DNA of 64,000 nucleotides, from contig NZ_PDNI01000058.1 of assembly GCF_002925845.1 (NCBI RefSeq), forward strand, positions 198,276-262,275, read 5' to 3'. How positions within the stretch are numbered: the first letter of the stretch is position 1; each line of letters begins with the position of its first letter. The translations under genes were made by a program, and so were the position numbers. This DNA is from Roseovarius nitratireducens. GTDB lineage: Bacteria; Pseudomonadota; Alphaproteobacteria; Rhodobacterales; Rhodobacteraceae. The notes under the pieces are model-generated. The model had not been told where the DNA came from. It worked only from the letters and a program-made list of their open reading frames with translations, and did not search any database. Below, one piece after another: positions 43,649 through 52,844 of this stretch.

Positions 43649-44624
43649 ACCGATGCGCCACGCCCTGAGCGGCCCGACCATGGGCACGCGCTGGTCTGCG
43701 CTTTTCTTTGCGCAAGCGGGTTTCGATCAGGAGCCGGTTCGCGCAGCGCTACAGGCCGCCGTCGATGAGGTGGACGCGCAGATGTCCACCTGGAAGCCCG
43801 ACAGCGACCTCATGCGGCTGAACGCGGCGCCGGTGGGCGCGTGGGTGGCGGTGCCGGATCGGCTCGGGCAGGTTCTGCGGCTCGGCCTCGAGATCGGGCG
43901 TGCATCTGCCGGGGCGTTCGATATCGGCATGGGCGACGCCGTGACGGCCTGGGGTTTTGGGCCGCTTGCGGCGACCCCCGACCATATCCGCGCCGCGATG
44001 AGGACCGATCGGGTGCCCACGCATGATGCGCTGGAGATCGACGCGGGCAACGGTCTTGTCCGAAAGACGTCACCGGTTGCACTGGACGTGAACGGCATCG
44101 CGAAAGGGTATGGCGTCGACCGAATGGCCGAGACGCTCGCAGCGCATTGCATCGACGACGCCCTCGTCGGCATCGACGGCGAAATGCGCGCGCTCGGGCT
44201 TCGGCCAGACGGCGCGGCCTGGACCATCGCGCTCGAGGCCCCGGACGAGGGCCGTCGCGCGCCCCATTCCATCCTGGCACTTCAGGACGCCTCCGTGGCG
44301 ACCTCGGGAGACTATCGCCACTGGATCGAGGTTCAGGGCCGCCGCCTGTCACACACCATGGACCCGAACCGCGGCGCGCCCGTGCTCGCGTCGCCCGCCT
44401 CGGTCACGGTGGTGGCAAAGACATGTGCCGAGGCTGACGCCTGGGCGACGGCGTTCATGGTGAAAGGAAGCTTGGAGGGCGGGCAATTGGCGCGTAGAAG
44501 TAATTTGAGTGCCCTCTTCATTGAGCGTGAGGGCACTCAGCTTCGCGAAACTCGAGTGGGGCGGCTGTTCGAGACCCGTCCAGACCCCGGGCGCGAGGCT
44601 GACGCCGGGAATTGCACCAGATGA
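43629..44624 (+). CDS. apbE: FAD:protein FMN transferase ApbE
   Basis: 331 aa with the ApbE signatures: GTRWSALFF at the N-terminus, DVNGIAKGYGVDRMAETL, IDGEMRALG, SVATSGDYRHW and HTMDPNRGAP. ApbE attaches FMN through phosphate to a Thr/Ser of target proteins; the best local target is the DUF2271 protein with TGAS. There is no obvious signal peptide or lipobox, so whether it acts in the periplasm is unclear. It overlaps both neighbours (ATGA with the ATPase gene). Confidence 0.92.
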   Translation: MSKMCIEPMRHALSGPTMGTRWSALFFAQAGFDQEPVRAALQAAVDEVDAQMSTWKPDSDLMRLNAAPVGAWVAVPDRLGQVLRLGLEIGRASAGAFDIGMGDAVTAWGFGPLAATPDHIRAAMRTDRVPTHDALEIDAGNGLVRKTSPVALDVNGIAKGYGVDRMAETLAAHCIDDALVGIDGEMRALGLRPDGAAWTIALEAPDEGRRAPHSILALQDASVATSGDYRHWIEVQGRRLSHTMDPNRGAPVLASPASVTVVAKTCAEADAWATAFMVKGSLEGGQLARRSNLSALFIEREGTQLRETRVGRLFETRPDPGREADAGNCTR

Positions 44625-46534
44625 CATCCTCGTTTCATGACCGCCTGAACGTCGCCCTGTTGGGTTTGGCCTTGCTCGGTCTGGTGTCCGGCCTTGCATT
44701 TTGGCTGGTGGCGCAGCCGGACTTTGCCATGATCGCGTGGACGGCAGGTGTCGTCCCAGTCCTTGCGGCCCTCAGCGTCGAGATCGTGCGCAGCCTCTCG
44801 AAGGGCGAGGTCGGGCTCGACATCGTGGCGGCGCTGTCGATGTCGGCAGCACTTCTATTCGGCGAGACGCTTGCGGCCGCGGTGGTCGCGTTGATGTACT
44901 CGGGCGGTACCTTCCTGGAAAGCTTCGCGCAGGGTCGCGCCCGGCGCGAGATGAGCGATCTCTTGTCCCGTGTGCCCCGCACCGCCACCCGCCACCGGAA
45001 CGGCGCACTGGATGAAGTGCCCCTGGATGACATCGCGCCGGGCGACCTGCTCTTGGTCCGGCACGGCGACGTGGCGCCCGTGGACGGAACGGTCGAGAGC
45101 GCGCGCGCGATGCTGGACCAGTCCGCGCTGACGGGCGAGTCGATGCCCGTCCGGCTGGAGCACGGGCAGGACGTGATGAGCGGCTCTACCAATGCGGGCG
45201 AGGCTTTCGATCTTCGCGTCACCCTGCGGGCCACCGACAGCACCTATGCCGGGATCGTCAGGCTGGTCGAGGCGGCGCAGAAGTCCAAGGCGCCGATGGC
45301 ACGGCTGGCCGATCGCTGGTCGCTGCTGTTCCTGGCCGTCACGCTCGCGCTGGCGACAGCGGCATGGTGGTTCACCGGAGATCCGATCCGCGCAGTTGCG
45401 GTCCTCGTGGTCGCGACACCCTGTCCGCTGATCCTCGCCGTGCCGGTAGCGCTGGTGGCCGGGCTGTCGCGGGCGGCGCATTTCGGGGTGCTGATCAAGG
45501 GGGCGAAGCCGCTCGAGGCGCTGGCCCGGATCAAGACGCTGATCCTGGACAAGACCGGCACGCTGACGGGCGGGCGACCACAGATCGTGTCGATCAACCG
45601 GTATGGCGACATGTCCGACGACGAGATGCTGTATTTCGCGGCAGCTCTCGACCAGGCGTCGAAACATCCGATCGCCCAGGCCATCGTCGCGGCGGCGCAA
45701 GCGCGCGGCACCGCGTTGCCGGTTCCCCGGAACGTCGTCGAGGCGCCCGGCGAAGGCGTCGCGGGAACCGTCGATGGACGAAGCGTTGTCGTGGGGGGCG
45801 CTGGCTTCGTTGCTGCGCAGGCCGATGTTGCCGACCCTGAAGGCGCGGTCATCGAGGCGGGATCGGTGGTCGTGTCACTTGCCGTGGACGGCAAGCTGAT
45901 GGGTCATCTCGTCATGGCCGACGCGCTGCGTGCTGGCACGGCCGAGCTGCTTGCAGGACTGCGCAGGCTGGGGATCGCTCGCATCCTGCTGGCGACCGGC
46001 GACCGCCGCGCCGTCGCCGAGGCCGTGACGGAGGGGCTGGCGCTTGACGCGGTGCGGGCCGATCTGACGCCCGATCAGAAAGTGCTTCTGGTTCTCACGG
46101 AGCACAAGAACGGCCCGGTGATGATGGTCGGCGATGGTGTCAACGATGCGCCCGCGCTGGCCGCCGCTGACATCGGCGTCGCCATGGGCGCGCGCGGAGC
46201 GGCGGCTTCGGCGGAGGCGGCGGATGTCGTGCTGCTGGTGGATCACCTCGATCGCCTGTTGCCGGGGATCGAGGTCGCTCAGCGTTCGAGACGCATCGCG
46301 CTTGAGAGCGTCGCGGCCGGGATCGGTCTCTCGGTCCTTGGCATGATCGCTGCCGCCTTCGGATATCTGACGCCCGTGCAGGGCGCGCTCTTGCAGGAGG
46401 TGATCGACGTTGCCGTCATCCTGAATGCACTGCGGGCGCTCAGGATCGTGCCGGGACAGACAAGCCAGGCCGCGGGCAGCCCGTCCGATGCAACAGCGAG
46501 CCGCCCGCCGCGGCCCAAATCTACCGCCGCATAG
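44621..46534 (+). CDS. Heavy-metal P1B-type ATPase with a TPCPL motif
   Basis: 637 aa. All P-type elements are present: TGES, phosphorylated Asp in DKTGTLTGG, HP dipeptide in SKHPIAQ, and GDGVNDAPALAAADIGVAMG. The membrane metal site reads ATPCPLILAVP, so the usual CPC/SPC is replaced by CPL. There is no N-terminal HMA metal-binding domain and the N-terminal membrane part is short. The cargo metal cannot be assigned. Its start overlaps the apbE stop, which places it in the same transcript as the redox genes. Confidence 0.88.
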   Translation: MTSSFHDRLNVALLGLALLGLVSGLAFWLVAQPDFAMIAWTAGVVPVLAALSVEIVRSLSKGEVGLDIVAALSMSAALLFGETLAAAVVALMYSGGTFLESFAQGRARREMSDLLSRVPRTATRHRNGALDEVPLDDIAPGDLLLVRHGDVAPVDGTVESARAMLDQSALTGESMPVRLEHGQDVMSGSTNAGEAFDLRVTLRATDSTYAGIVRLVEAAQKSKAPMARLADRWSLLFLAVTLALATAAWWFTGDPIRAVAVLVVATPCPLILAVPVALVAGLSRAAHFGVLIKGAKPLEALARIKTLILDKTGTLTGGRPQIVSINRYGDMSDDEMLYFAAALDQASKHPIAQAIVAAAQARGTALPVPRNVVEAPGEGVAGTVDGRSVVVGGAGFVAAQADVADPEGAVIEAGSVVVSLAVDGKLMGHLVMADALRAGTAELLAGLRRLGIARILLATGDRRAVAEAVTEGLALDAVRADLTPDQKVLLVLTEHKNGPVMMVGDGVNDAPALAAADIGVAMGARGAAASAEAADVVLLVDHLDRLLPGIEVAQRSRRIALESVAAGIGLSVLGMIAAAFGYLTPVQGALLQEVIDVAVILNALRALRIVPGQTSQAAGSPSDATASRPPRPKSTAA

Positions 46535-46552
46535 TTCAAAAGGCTCCTTCGG

Positions 46553-46672
46553 ATGAGCAGGCTCTCCCATTCCGAAACCCACATGGTGCAACGCATCGGC
46601 TGGTTGCGCGCTGCTGTTCTCGGGGCGAATGACGGCCTCGTTTCAACTGCGAGCTTGGTTGGGCTGGAATTC
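46553..46672 (+). pseudogene. VIT1/CCC1-type transporter, N-terminal fragment
   Basis: The first 40 codons (QRIGWLRAAVLGANDGLVSTASLVG) are a clear match in style to the start of VIT-family iron/manganese transporters, with the conserved GANDG motif. The frame then passes without a stop into transposase sequence, so over 80 percent of the transporter is missing. It follows the ATPase gene by 18 bp and was probably the last gene of the metal operon. Confidence 0.78.
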
Positions 46673-46960
46673 ACCTGCTGGAATGGGGATGTCATTCGGC
46701 CCGCGTTCCTGATCGATGCCCATGACCGCGAGATCATCGCCTGGCGCGCTGTCGCCAATGCCGGGATGAGCGGATCAGACGTGCGCGACATGCAGCTGGA
46801 GACCGTCGAGAAGCGCTTTGACACCTACCGCGCGCCATAGGTCATCGAGGTCATGTCGGACAATGGCAGCGCCTACACCGCGACGCAAACCCGCATCTTT
46901 CCCCGTCGGCTCGGCCTCGAACCGCACCTGACGCCAGTGGCCAGCCCGCAATCCAACGGC
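46673..46960 (+). pseudogene. IS3-family transposase fragment
   Basis: Sequence from CWNGDVIRPAFLIDAHDREI through LDGLQ-equivalent residues to SDNGSAYTATQTRIFPRRLG and PVASPQSNGL is the integrase (rve) core of an IS3-family OrfB. An in-frame TAG at 46838 interrupts it, and both ends of the protein are missing. The remnant removes the rest of the VIT-type gene. It is a different IS3 member from the remnant near 20100. Confidence 0.78.
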
Positions 46961-47181
46961 CTGCTCCGGCGAGCCCGGTGCGGTTCCTTCCGTTACCGAA
47001 CTTCCGACCCTGATGACCTTGCCGCGTGCCGCTGGCCGTGAAAACCGGCGGACAGGCAAAGGTTGTTCAAGAATACGTTAAGAAACTCGGAGATAACACG
47101 CCAGCTCCCGAAAGAGTTTGACCATTCGGTAAATGCTGACCATCCTGCACGAAAACGATCCATCCATCAGAGAGGAAGACC

Positions 47182-48246
47182 ATGAACAAGACATTGCTCA
47201 CGACAACCTGCCTGGCCGTTCTGGGCCTGACGCAGGCGGCCTCGGCAGATACGCTTCGACTCCTGACCTGGGGCGGCTACGCACCCGACGAAGTCGTTGA
47301 GATGTTTGAAGAACAGACCGGCCACACGGTCGAGGTGACCAAGTCCAACAACGAAGAGATGATCGCCAAGCTGCGCGCGACCGGCGGTGGCGGCTTTGAC
47401 CTGGCTCAGCCCTCGCAGGACCGTGTCATGGGGCCGCAGATGGAATTCGGTATCTACAAGCCCATCGACATGTCGAAGATTGACGAGTCGCTTTTCATTC
47501 CCTCGATGCTGAAAGCCACGATGGCGAACACCACGGTGAACGGCGATGTTTACGGCGTGCCGCATGTCTGGGGCACCTCCGGTCTGGTGATCAACACGGC
47601 CGAGGCGGGTGGCGTGGTCAAGGACTACACCGATCTGTGCGATCCGGCACTGGCGGGAAAGGTCTCCTACCGGCTGAAGCGTCCGACGCTGATCGGCTTT
47701 GCATTCGCAATGGGCGAAGACCCCTTTGCCGCGTATGGGGACGAGGCCAGGTACAAGGAAATCATGGAAAAGGTCGAAGCCAAGCTGACCGAGTGCAAGG
47801 CCAACGTGAAGACCTACTGGAGTGGTGGCGACGAACTCATGAACCTCGTGCGTTCCGGCGAAGTCACGGCGTCGATGGCGTGGGACACGGGCGGCTGGAA
47901 GCTGAACGAGGACAACGCCGACATCACCTTCGTTGCACCGGCCTCGGGGGCGCTGGGCTGGATCGACACCTTCGTTCTGCCGTCCAAGGGCCAGTCCGAC
48001 GAGGCGGCCTATGCGTGGATCAACTTCGTGATGCAGCCGGAAATCGCGGCGAAAATCACTTCGGTAGCGGGCAACTTCACCGCATCCGCAGGGGCCGACG
48101 AATTCGCCGAGGATGCGCTGAAGGCCAAGTACCAGGCCAGCTTCCCACAGGAAGCGGTCGATAACATCAAATGGTATCCGCCGGTTCCGGCAGGTCTGGA
48201 AACCATCGAAGGTGGAGTTCTGGACCGCGTTCAGGCCGCGAACTGA
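47182..48246 (+). CDS. Polyamine-type ABC transporter substrate-binding protein
   Basis: 354 aa with a signal peptide (LTTTCLAVLGLTQAASA) and the PotD/PotF-like fold: LRLLTWGGYAPDEVVEMFEEQ, GGGGFDLAQPSQD, YGVPHVWGTSGLVIN, and a C-terminal INFVMQPEIAAKI. Family members bind putrescine, spermidine or similar amines; the exact ligand is not readable. It is the first gene of a four-gene import operon. A strong hairpin after the stop probably stabilises its mRNA relative to the rest. Confidence 0.87.
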   Translation: MNKTLLTTTCLAVLGLTQAASADTLRLLTWGGYAPDEVVEMFEEQTGHTVEVTKSNNEEMIAKLRATGGGGFDLAQPSQDRVMGPQMEFGIYKPIDMSKIDESLFIPSMLKATMANTTVNGDVYGVPHVWGTSGLVINTAEAGGVVKDYTDLCDPALAGKVSYRLKRPTLIGFAFAMGEDPFAAYGDEARYKEIMEKVEAKLTECKANVKTYWSGGDELMNLVRSGEVTASMAWDTGGWKLNEDNADITFVAPASGALGWIDTFVLPSKGQSDEAAYAWINFVMQPEIAAKITSVAGNFTASAGADEFAEDALKAKYQASFPQEAVDNIKWYPPVPAGLETIEGGVLDRVQAAN

Positions 48247-48260
48247 TCGCCCATCAAAAC

Positions 48261-48285
48261 GCGGCACCCTGTTACAGGGTGCCGC
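48261..48285 (+). other. Intergenic hairpin in the ABC operon
   Basis: An 11-bp perfect stem (GCGGCACCCTG and its complement) with a 3-nt loop lies between the binding-protein and ATPase genes, without a T-run. This type of hairpin usually protects the upstream message so that more binding protein is made than transporter. Confidence 0.6.
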
Positions 48286-48304
48286 CATATCTACGGGCTC
48301 CTGC

Positions 48305-49396
48305 ATGACCCCCGATCTTGAATGCGTCGACCTGGTGAGACGCTTTGGCGAGACGACCGCCGTCGACAACGTATCCTTTTCCGTGCCACCGGGCAGTTTC
48401 TTCTCGATTCTCGGACCATCCGGCTGTGGCAAGACGACGATCATGCGAATGATCGCGGGCTTCCTCGACCCCACCTCGGGGGATATCCGGATCAAGGGCG
48501 AGACGGTTCTGGACACGCCACCGAACAAGCGGCCGGTGAACATGGTGTTCCAGCACCTCGCACTCTTTCCCATGATGACCATCGCGGAAAACATTGGCTA
48601 CGGGCTGCGGCGACAGGGGATGGCCAGGGACCGGATCGCCCGCAAGGTTGACGAAGCACTGGACCGCATCGGCCTGCCGGGCATCGGCGCGCGCAAGGTG
48701 GACGAATTGTCCGGCGGACAAAAACAGCGTGTCGCCATCGCCCGCTGCATGGTGCTGGAACCTGATGTGCTGCTGCTTGACGAACCTTTGGGCGCACTGG
48801 ACCTGAAGCTGCGCGAACATATGAAGATCGAATTGAAGGCGCTTCAGGCTACCTTCGACACAACCTTCGTTTACATCACACACGACCAGTCCGAAGCGCT
48901 GGTGATGTCCGACCAGATTGCCGTGATGAATGCCGGTCGGTTCGAGCAGATCGGCACGGGCCAGGATCTCTATTACCGTCCCGACACGCCTTTCGTCGCC
49001 GGCTTCATCGGAGAAGCGAACCGCTGGAAGGGTCGCATAGATCGAGTTGAGGGTCAGGTGCTGGAGATACGGACCGATACCGGCCTTGCCGTGCGCGCAA
49101 CCGGGTCGGGGACCCTGTCTAGGGGCGACACCGCGGAAATCTTTGTCCGGCCGGAGGCGATCCACCTGGCGGCCAGCGCCGAGGCGTTGGCCCATTTCGA
49201 CAACCGCATGAAGGGCACCGTGACAAGCACCCTATTCAATGGCGCGGCGTCCCGCGTTCTGGTCGACAATGACGTCGGCGAAACGCTCGAGGTCACGCTG
49301 CCCCAGACCGGCGAATTCGCCAATCTGGAACGCGGCGACACGGTGCATGTCGGCTGGGGCGCGGCACAGGCGACGTGCTTTGCCGGGGCGGTGTGA
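48305..49396 (+). CDS. Polyamine-type ABC transporter ATP-binding protein
   Basis: 363 aa. Walker A GPSGCGKTTIM, Q-loop VFQHLALFP, signature LSGGQKQRVAIAR, Walker B VLLLDEPLGALD and the switch His in YITHDQSEAL, followed by a TOBE domain (about 280-360). This is the PotA/CysA type. The ATG at 48305 gives the normal start; the longer frame upstream overlaps the binding-protein gene. It overlaps the first permease gene by one base (TGATG). Confidence 0.92.
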   Translation: MTPDLECVDLVRRFGETTAVDNVSFSVPPGSFFSILGPSGCGKTTIMRMIAGFLDPTSGDIRIKGETVLDTPPNKRPVNMVFQHLALFPMMTIAENIGYGLRRQGMARDRIARKVDEALDRIGLPGIGARKVDELSGGQKQRVAIARCMVLEPDVLLLDEPLGALDLKLREHMKIELKALQATFDTTFVYITHDQSEALVMSDQIAVMNAGRFEQIGTGQDLYYRPDTPFVAGFIGEANRWKGRIDRVEGQVLEIRTDTGLAVRATGSGTLSRGDTAEIFVRPEAIHLAASAEALAHFDNRMKGTVTSTLFNGAASRVLVDNDVGETLEVTLPQTGEFANLERGDTVHVGWGAAQATCFAGAV

Positions 49397-50253
49397 TGCG
49401 CTCTCACGCCCGGATCGGATTCGTCCTGTTGCTGACGCCGCTTGTCCTGTGGCTCGGGCTGTTGATCGTCATTCCACATATCGACATGCTGCTGATTTCG
49501 CTGCGCGAACGCATCAGCTTTGGCGTCTACGAAACCAGCCTGACGCAATATGACAAGGCACTGACGGAGCCACTCTACCTGAGAACCTTCTGGCGGACGG
49601 CGGTGATGTCTGTCCTCGCCACGGCCATTACCCTGCTGATCGCCTTTCCGGTGGCCTATTACATCGCCAAGATGGCCCGGGGCCGGTTGCAGCAGGTGCT
49701 GTTCATGCTGTGCCTGATTCCCTTCTACGTCTCGGAACTGGTGCGCACCTTCGGGTGGATGATCCTTCTGCGGGAAACCGGCCTGATCTCCAGCCTGCTG
49801 CAATGGGTCGGTCTGGCCGATCAACCGGTAGAGATGTTGTATAACGATGCGGCGATGATGGTGGGCCTCGTCTATACGTCCATGCTGTTCATGGTGGTGC
49901 CGTTGGTCACGACGCTCGAAAGCCTCGACGACAGCGTGGTCGAGGCAGGCTACGATCTCGGAGGCAACGGGTTGTCGGTCCTGCGCGAGATCATCATCCC
50001 CCATGCCATGCCGGGGATCGTCTCTGGCTGCATCGTCGTATTCATGCTGTCATTGGGAAATTACCTTACGCCGACCATGCTGGGCGGCAAGGACAGCCTC
50101 TGGTTCACCGAGATGATCTACAACCAGTTCATCGTCCGCTCGAACTGGGAGCTTGGCGCGGCGTTCGGCTTCATGTTGCTGGTGCTGTCTTCGGTAATTG
50201 TCTGGGGCGTGTTGCGCCTGACTGGTCGCACCCTGCAAGAAACGATGGGATAA
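49396..50253 (+). CDS. Polyamine-type ABC transporter permease (PotB-like)
   Basis: 285 aa with six predicted membrane helices and the EAA-loop region ESLDDSVVEAGYDLGGNGLSVLREIIIPHAMPG in part, which couples to the ATPase. It begins MRSHARIGFVLLLTPLVLWLGL. The start overlaps the ATPase stop and it is followed after 3 bp by the second permease. Confidence 0.88.
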   Translation: MRSHARIGFVLLLTPLVLWLGLLIVIPHIDMLLISLRERISFGVYETSLTQYDKALTEPLYLRTFWRTAVMSVLATAITLLIAFPVAYYIAKMARGRLQQVLFMLCLIPFYVSELVRTFGWMILLRETGLISSLLQWVGLADQPVEMLYNDAAMMVGLVYTSMLFMVVPLVTTLESLDDSVVEAGYDLGGNGLSVLREIIIPHAMPGIVSGCIVVFMLSLGNYLTPTMLGGKDSLWFTEMIYNQFIVRSNWELGAAFGFMLLVLSSVIVWGVLRLTGRTLQETMG

Positions 50254-50256
50254 CCC

Positions 50257-51105
50257 ATGATCCCGACCATTCCCCGATCCCGAAGTTTTCGCGTGATCTA
50301 CGGCGGCTACGTGCTGCTGTTCTTCCTTTACCTTGCGCTGCCCCTGACCGTCGTCGCGGTCTTTGCGTTCAACGACAGCCAATTCCCGTCGCTCCCGTGG
50401 GAAGGCTTCACCTGGAACTGGTTCTTCGGTGACGAGCTTCCCCAGATCGGTGTCTTCCACGAACGCGGCATCCTGCGCGCGGTGGGCACGTCAGCCTTCG
50501 TCGCGATCTGCGTCGCGATCCTGTCGGTAAGTGTCGGAACCTCGAACGCGTTTCTGTTCAATCGCTATGATTTCCGCGGCAAGAGCGCGCTCTATGTGCT
50601 CATGCTGCTGCCCCTGGTCATCCCCGGTATCGTTCTGGGTATTTCGATCCTCGTGTTTTCCTCGACGCTTGCGAACGGGATATGGAACGTCGCGCAGATG
50701 GACATTCAGGCCCTGCGGCCCGGCTTGCTCTTGGTCATTCTTGGACAGTTTTCATTCATCACCACGATCGCGACGCTGGTCATCACCGCCCGCTTGCAGA
50801 AATTCGACCGCACGCTAGAAGACGCCGCCCTGAATCTCGGCGCCACGCGCCTGACAGCGGTGCGCACGATCACCATTCCCTTCCTGATGCCAGCCGTGGT
50901 CGGTGCGGCGGTGGTGGCCTTCCTGATGAGCTTCGAGAACTTCAACACCACGCTCATGCTGGTCGGATCGGATGCGCCGCTTACCATCGCCATGTTCGAC
51001 CGCCTGAAAGAAGGCTCCACGCCACTCCTCAACGCGGTTTCCCTTCTATTGATGTTGGGATCGTCATTATTGGCGCTTTTGGTGATCTTGTTCCAACGCC
51101 GATAA
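50257..51105 (+). CDS. Polyamine-type ABC transporter permease (PotC-like)
   Basis: 282 aa, six predicted helices. The EAA loop is LEDAALNLGATRLTAVRTITIP and the N-terminal YGGYVLLFFLYLALPLTVVAVFAFNDS is typical of PotC-type subunits. It forms the membrane pore with the upstream permease and ends the operon. No terminator with a T-run was seen after it. Confidence 0.88.
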   Translation: MIPTIPRSRSFRVIYGGYVLLFFLYLALPLTVVAVFAFNDSQFPSLPWEGFTWNWFFGDELPQIGVFHERGILRAVGTSAFVAICVAILSVSVGTSNAFLFNRYDFRGKSALYVLMLLPLVIPGIVLGISILVFSSTLANGIWNVAQMDIQALRPGLLLVILGQFSFITTIATLVITARLQKFDRTLEDAALNLGATRLTAVRTITIPFLMPAVVGAAVVAFLMSFENFNTTLMLVGSDAPLTIAMFDRLKEGSTPLLNAVSLLLMLGSSLLALLVILFQRR

Positions 51106-51231
51106 AGTTTCCGGTCATTGTGGTCCGCCATCGGCCTGTGACGCCTTCGGAAAGCCCATGCGAAAGCGGGTGCCCTTTCGCGCAACATGCGGTAAGGGAC
51201 GCGGCAGGACAATGAGGGCAGGGGCCAACGC

Positions 51232-51720
51232 ATGACCGATCAAGATGACGCTGAGCGCAGCCTGGTTCTCGCAGCCTCGCCGGGGCGGCGCGCGATTGGC
51301 GTGGGCTCGGTGGGCGCGCTGGGGCTGATGCTGCTGTGGGTCGCGCTGAGCCAGACCCTCACGCCGCAATGGCAGGTGGCGTTGGTGGCGATGGGGTTGG
51401 GCGCGCTGTGGCTCGCGCGGCGGATGTGGCGCGCGACGGCGGCGTGGCTGGTGCTTGAACGCGATGCGCTCACGAGCAGCGACGGCCGCGTGCTTGCGCG
51501 GATGGACGACGTGGTGGCGGTGGCACGCGGGGCGTTCGCCTTCAAGCCCTCCAACGGCTTTACCCTGACGCTGCGCAAAGGCGGATCCTTTGTCTGGGAG
51601 CCGGGCCTGTGGTGGCGCATCGGGCGGCGCGTGGGCGTGGGGGGCGTCACCCCCGGCACGCCGGCGCGGCTCATTGCCGAACTGATGCAGGAACGGATCG
51701 CGCGGCGCGAGGACGGCTGA
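51232..51720 (+). CDS. Small two-helix membrane protein of unknown function
   Basis: 162 aa. Two hydrophobic segments (about 22-42 and 48-62) sit near the N-terminus, followed by a cytoplasmic-looking domain with DDVVAVARGAFAFKPSNGFTL and a Trp-rich FVWEPGLWWRIGRR. I do not recognise the family. The composition and codon use match the genome, so it is likely real. It converges with the Tad-type gene downstream, 3 bp away. Confidence 0.65.
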   Translation: MTDQDDAERSLVLAASPGRRAIGVGSVGALGLMLLWVALSQTLTPQWQVALVAMGLGALWLARRMWRATAAWLVLERDALTSSDGRVLARMDDVVAVARGAFAFKPSNGFTLTLRKGGSFVWEPGLWWRIGRRVGVGGVTPGTPARLIAELMQERIARREDG

Positions 51721-51723
51721 GCG

Positions 51724-52308
51724 TCAGCTCGTGCCCGGCACGCAAGTCCCGGTAAAACAGATTTGCGGTGCGAAACGCGGGATCACGAACATCCGCGTCG
51801 CGAGCAGGTTCTCGTTGAAATACCCGGTGGCCACCGGCGAGGTGAACGTGCCGCGGCTCTCGACATAGATGATCTCCTCGCCGTCATCCATGATCGGAAA
51901 GGTGTCATGCGCATTGCGCACAACGCTGTCGGTGAGGGCGGTCATCGTCCCCGTGCCGCGCACCTCCGACCAGCGCAGGTCGAACTCGTCGATCCCCTGG
52001 CTCGGGTCGTTGCGATAGCGCACCACCGAGATGCGCAACTGCGAATCCGCGGTGCCGCTCATCATGTCGAACACGCGCTTGACGTTGTCGATATAGGTGT
52101 CGTTGATGATCGCGGTTTCGCGCGACAGGATGTCGGCGACGGTATAGGTGGCCTTCTCGCGCAGGCTTTGCTGGCGGAACAGGCCGTAGGCCTCGTAGGA
52201 AAAGAACAGCCCGAGGATCAGCAGCGGCGCGATCAGCACCGTTTCCACGGCGACCGTTCCGTGCTCGTCGCGGCGCAGGCGGCGTGCGAGACGGGCGAGC
52301 CAGCGCAT
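51724..52308 (-). CDS. TadE/TadG-like pseudopilin-type protein
   Basis: 194 aa. Its N-terminus (RRDEHGTVAVETVLIAPLLILGLFF) is the TadE-type hydrophobic signature preceded by a charged stretch; the remainder is a periplasmic domain with a Cys pair near the end. It is the last of three overlapping Tad-like genes. The start ATG overlaps the previous stop, so a long upstream extension of the frame is not used. Confidence 0.78.
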   Translation of the reverse strand: MRWLARLARRLRRDEHGTVAVETVLIAPLLILGLFFSYEAYGLFRQQSLREKATYTVADILSRETAIINDTYIDNVKRVFDMMSGTADSQLRISVVRYRNDPSQGIDEFDLRWSEVRGTGTMTALTDSVVRNAHDTFPIMDDGEEIIYVESRGTFTSPVATGYFNENLLATRMFVIPRFAPQICFTGTCVPGTS

Positions 52309-52844
52309 CAGATCGGCTCCTGAACGAAGGCCGAGACGGTCGTGAGCGCCACGTCGCCGCTGGAATCCTTGATCAGCGCATCGCCCAGCATCGCCTCGGG
52401 GAAGAGCGGGCTGTATTTCAGGCAGACACGCAGCAGCATGAGCTGGTTCTGGCCGCCGGGGATGAAGTTGCGCACCGGCTTGGACGGCTCCGAGGCATCG
52501 GTACAGTCGGGCGCGCCGTTGAGCGTCGAGAAATTGCGCAGGTTCGTCGGGATCATTTCCAGCCGCAGGTTGGCGTCGCAATCGGCGATCACCGAGGCGT
52601 TGTCACAGACGATCTGCTTGATCTCGTCGTGTCCCGGCGCGGTGCCGGTGCCGAGGCGCACGTCGCGCACCGCGATATCGAGCCCGCGCTCCAGCATCGC
52701 CGCGCGCAGCGACAGCATCCCCAGCTCTATCGCGAACACGATGAAGCCGATCAGGAACGGCGCGAGGATCACGAATTCCACCGACGCCGAGCCCCGCCGG
52801 TCACGGCCGAAACGACGCAGGCGGCTGGCAAGGCGTGCGATCAT
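52308..52844 (-). CDS. TadE-family protein
   Basis: 178 aa. The N-terminal DRRGSASVEFVILAPFLIGFIVFAIELGM is the TadE signature, with the conserved Glu after the small residues. The rest is exported. TadE-family minor pseudopilins take part in Flp pilus assembly, but no other tad genes are present here. It overlaps the TadG-like gene (ATGA). Confidence 0.82.
   Translation of the reverse strand: MIARLASRLRRFGRDRRGSASVEFVILAPFLIGFIVFAIELGMLSLRAAMLERGLDIAVRDVRLGTGTAPGHDEIKQIVCDNASVIADCDANLRLEMIPTNLRNFSTLNGAPDCTDASEPSKPVRNFIPGGQNQLMLLRVCLKYSPLFPEAMLGDALIKDSSGDVALTTVSAFVQEPI

Noticed and set aside
47119-47143. TGACCAT repeated with an 18-bp period before the polyamine transporter
   Set aside because: Too short and found only once, so chance cannot be excluded.
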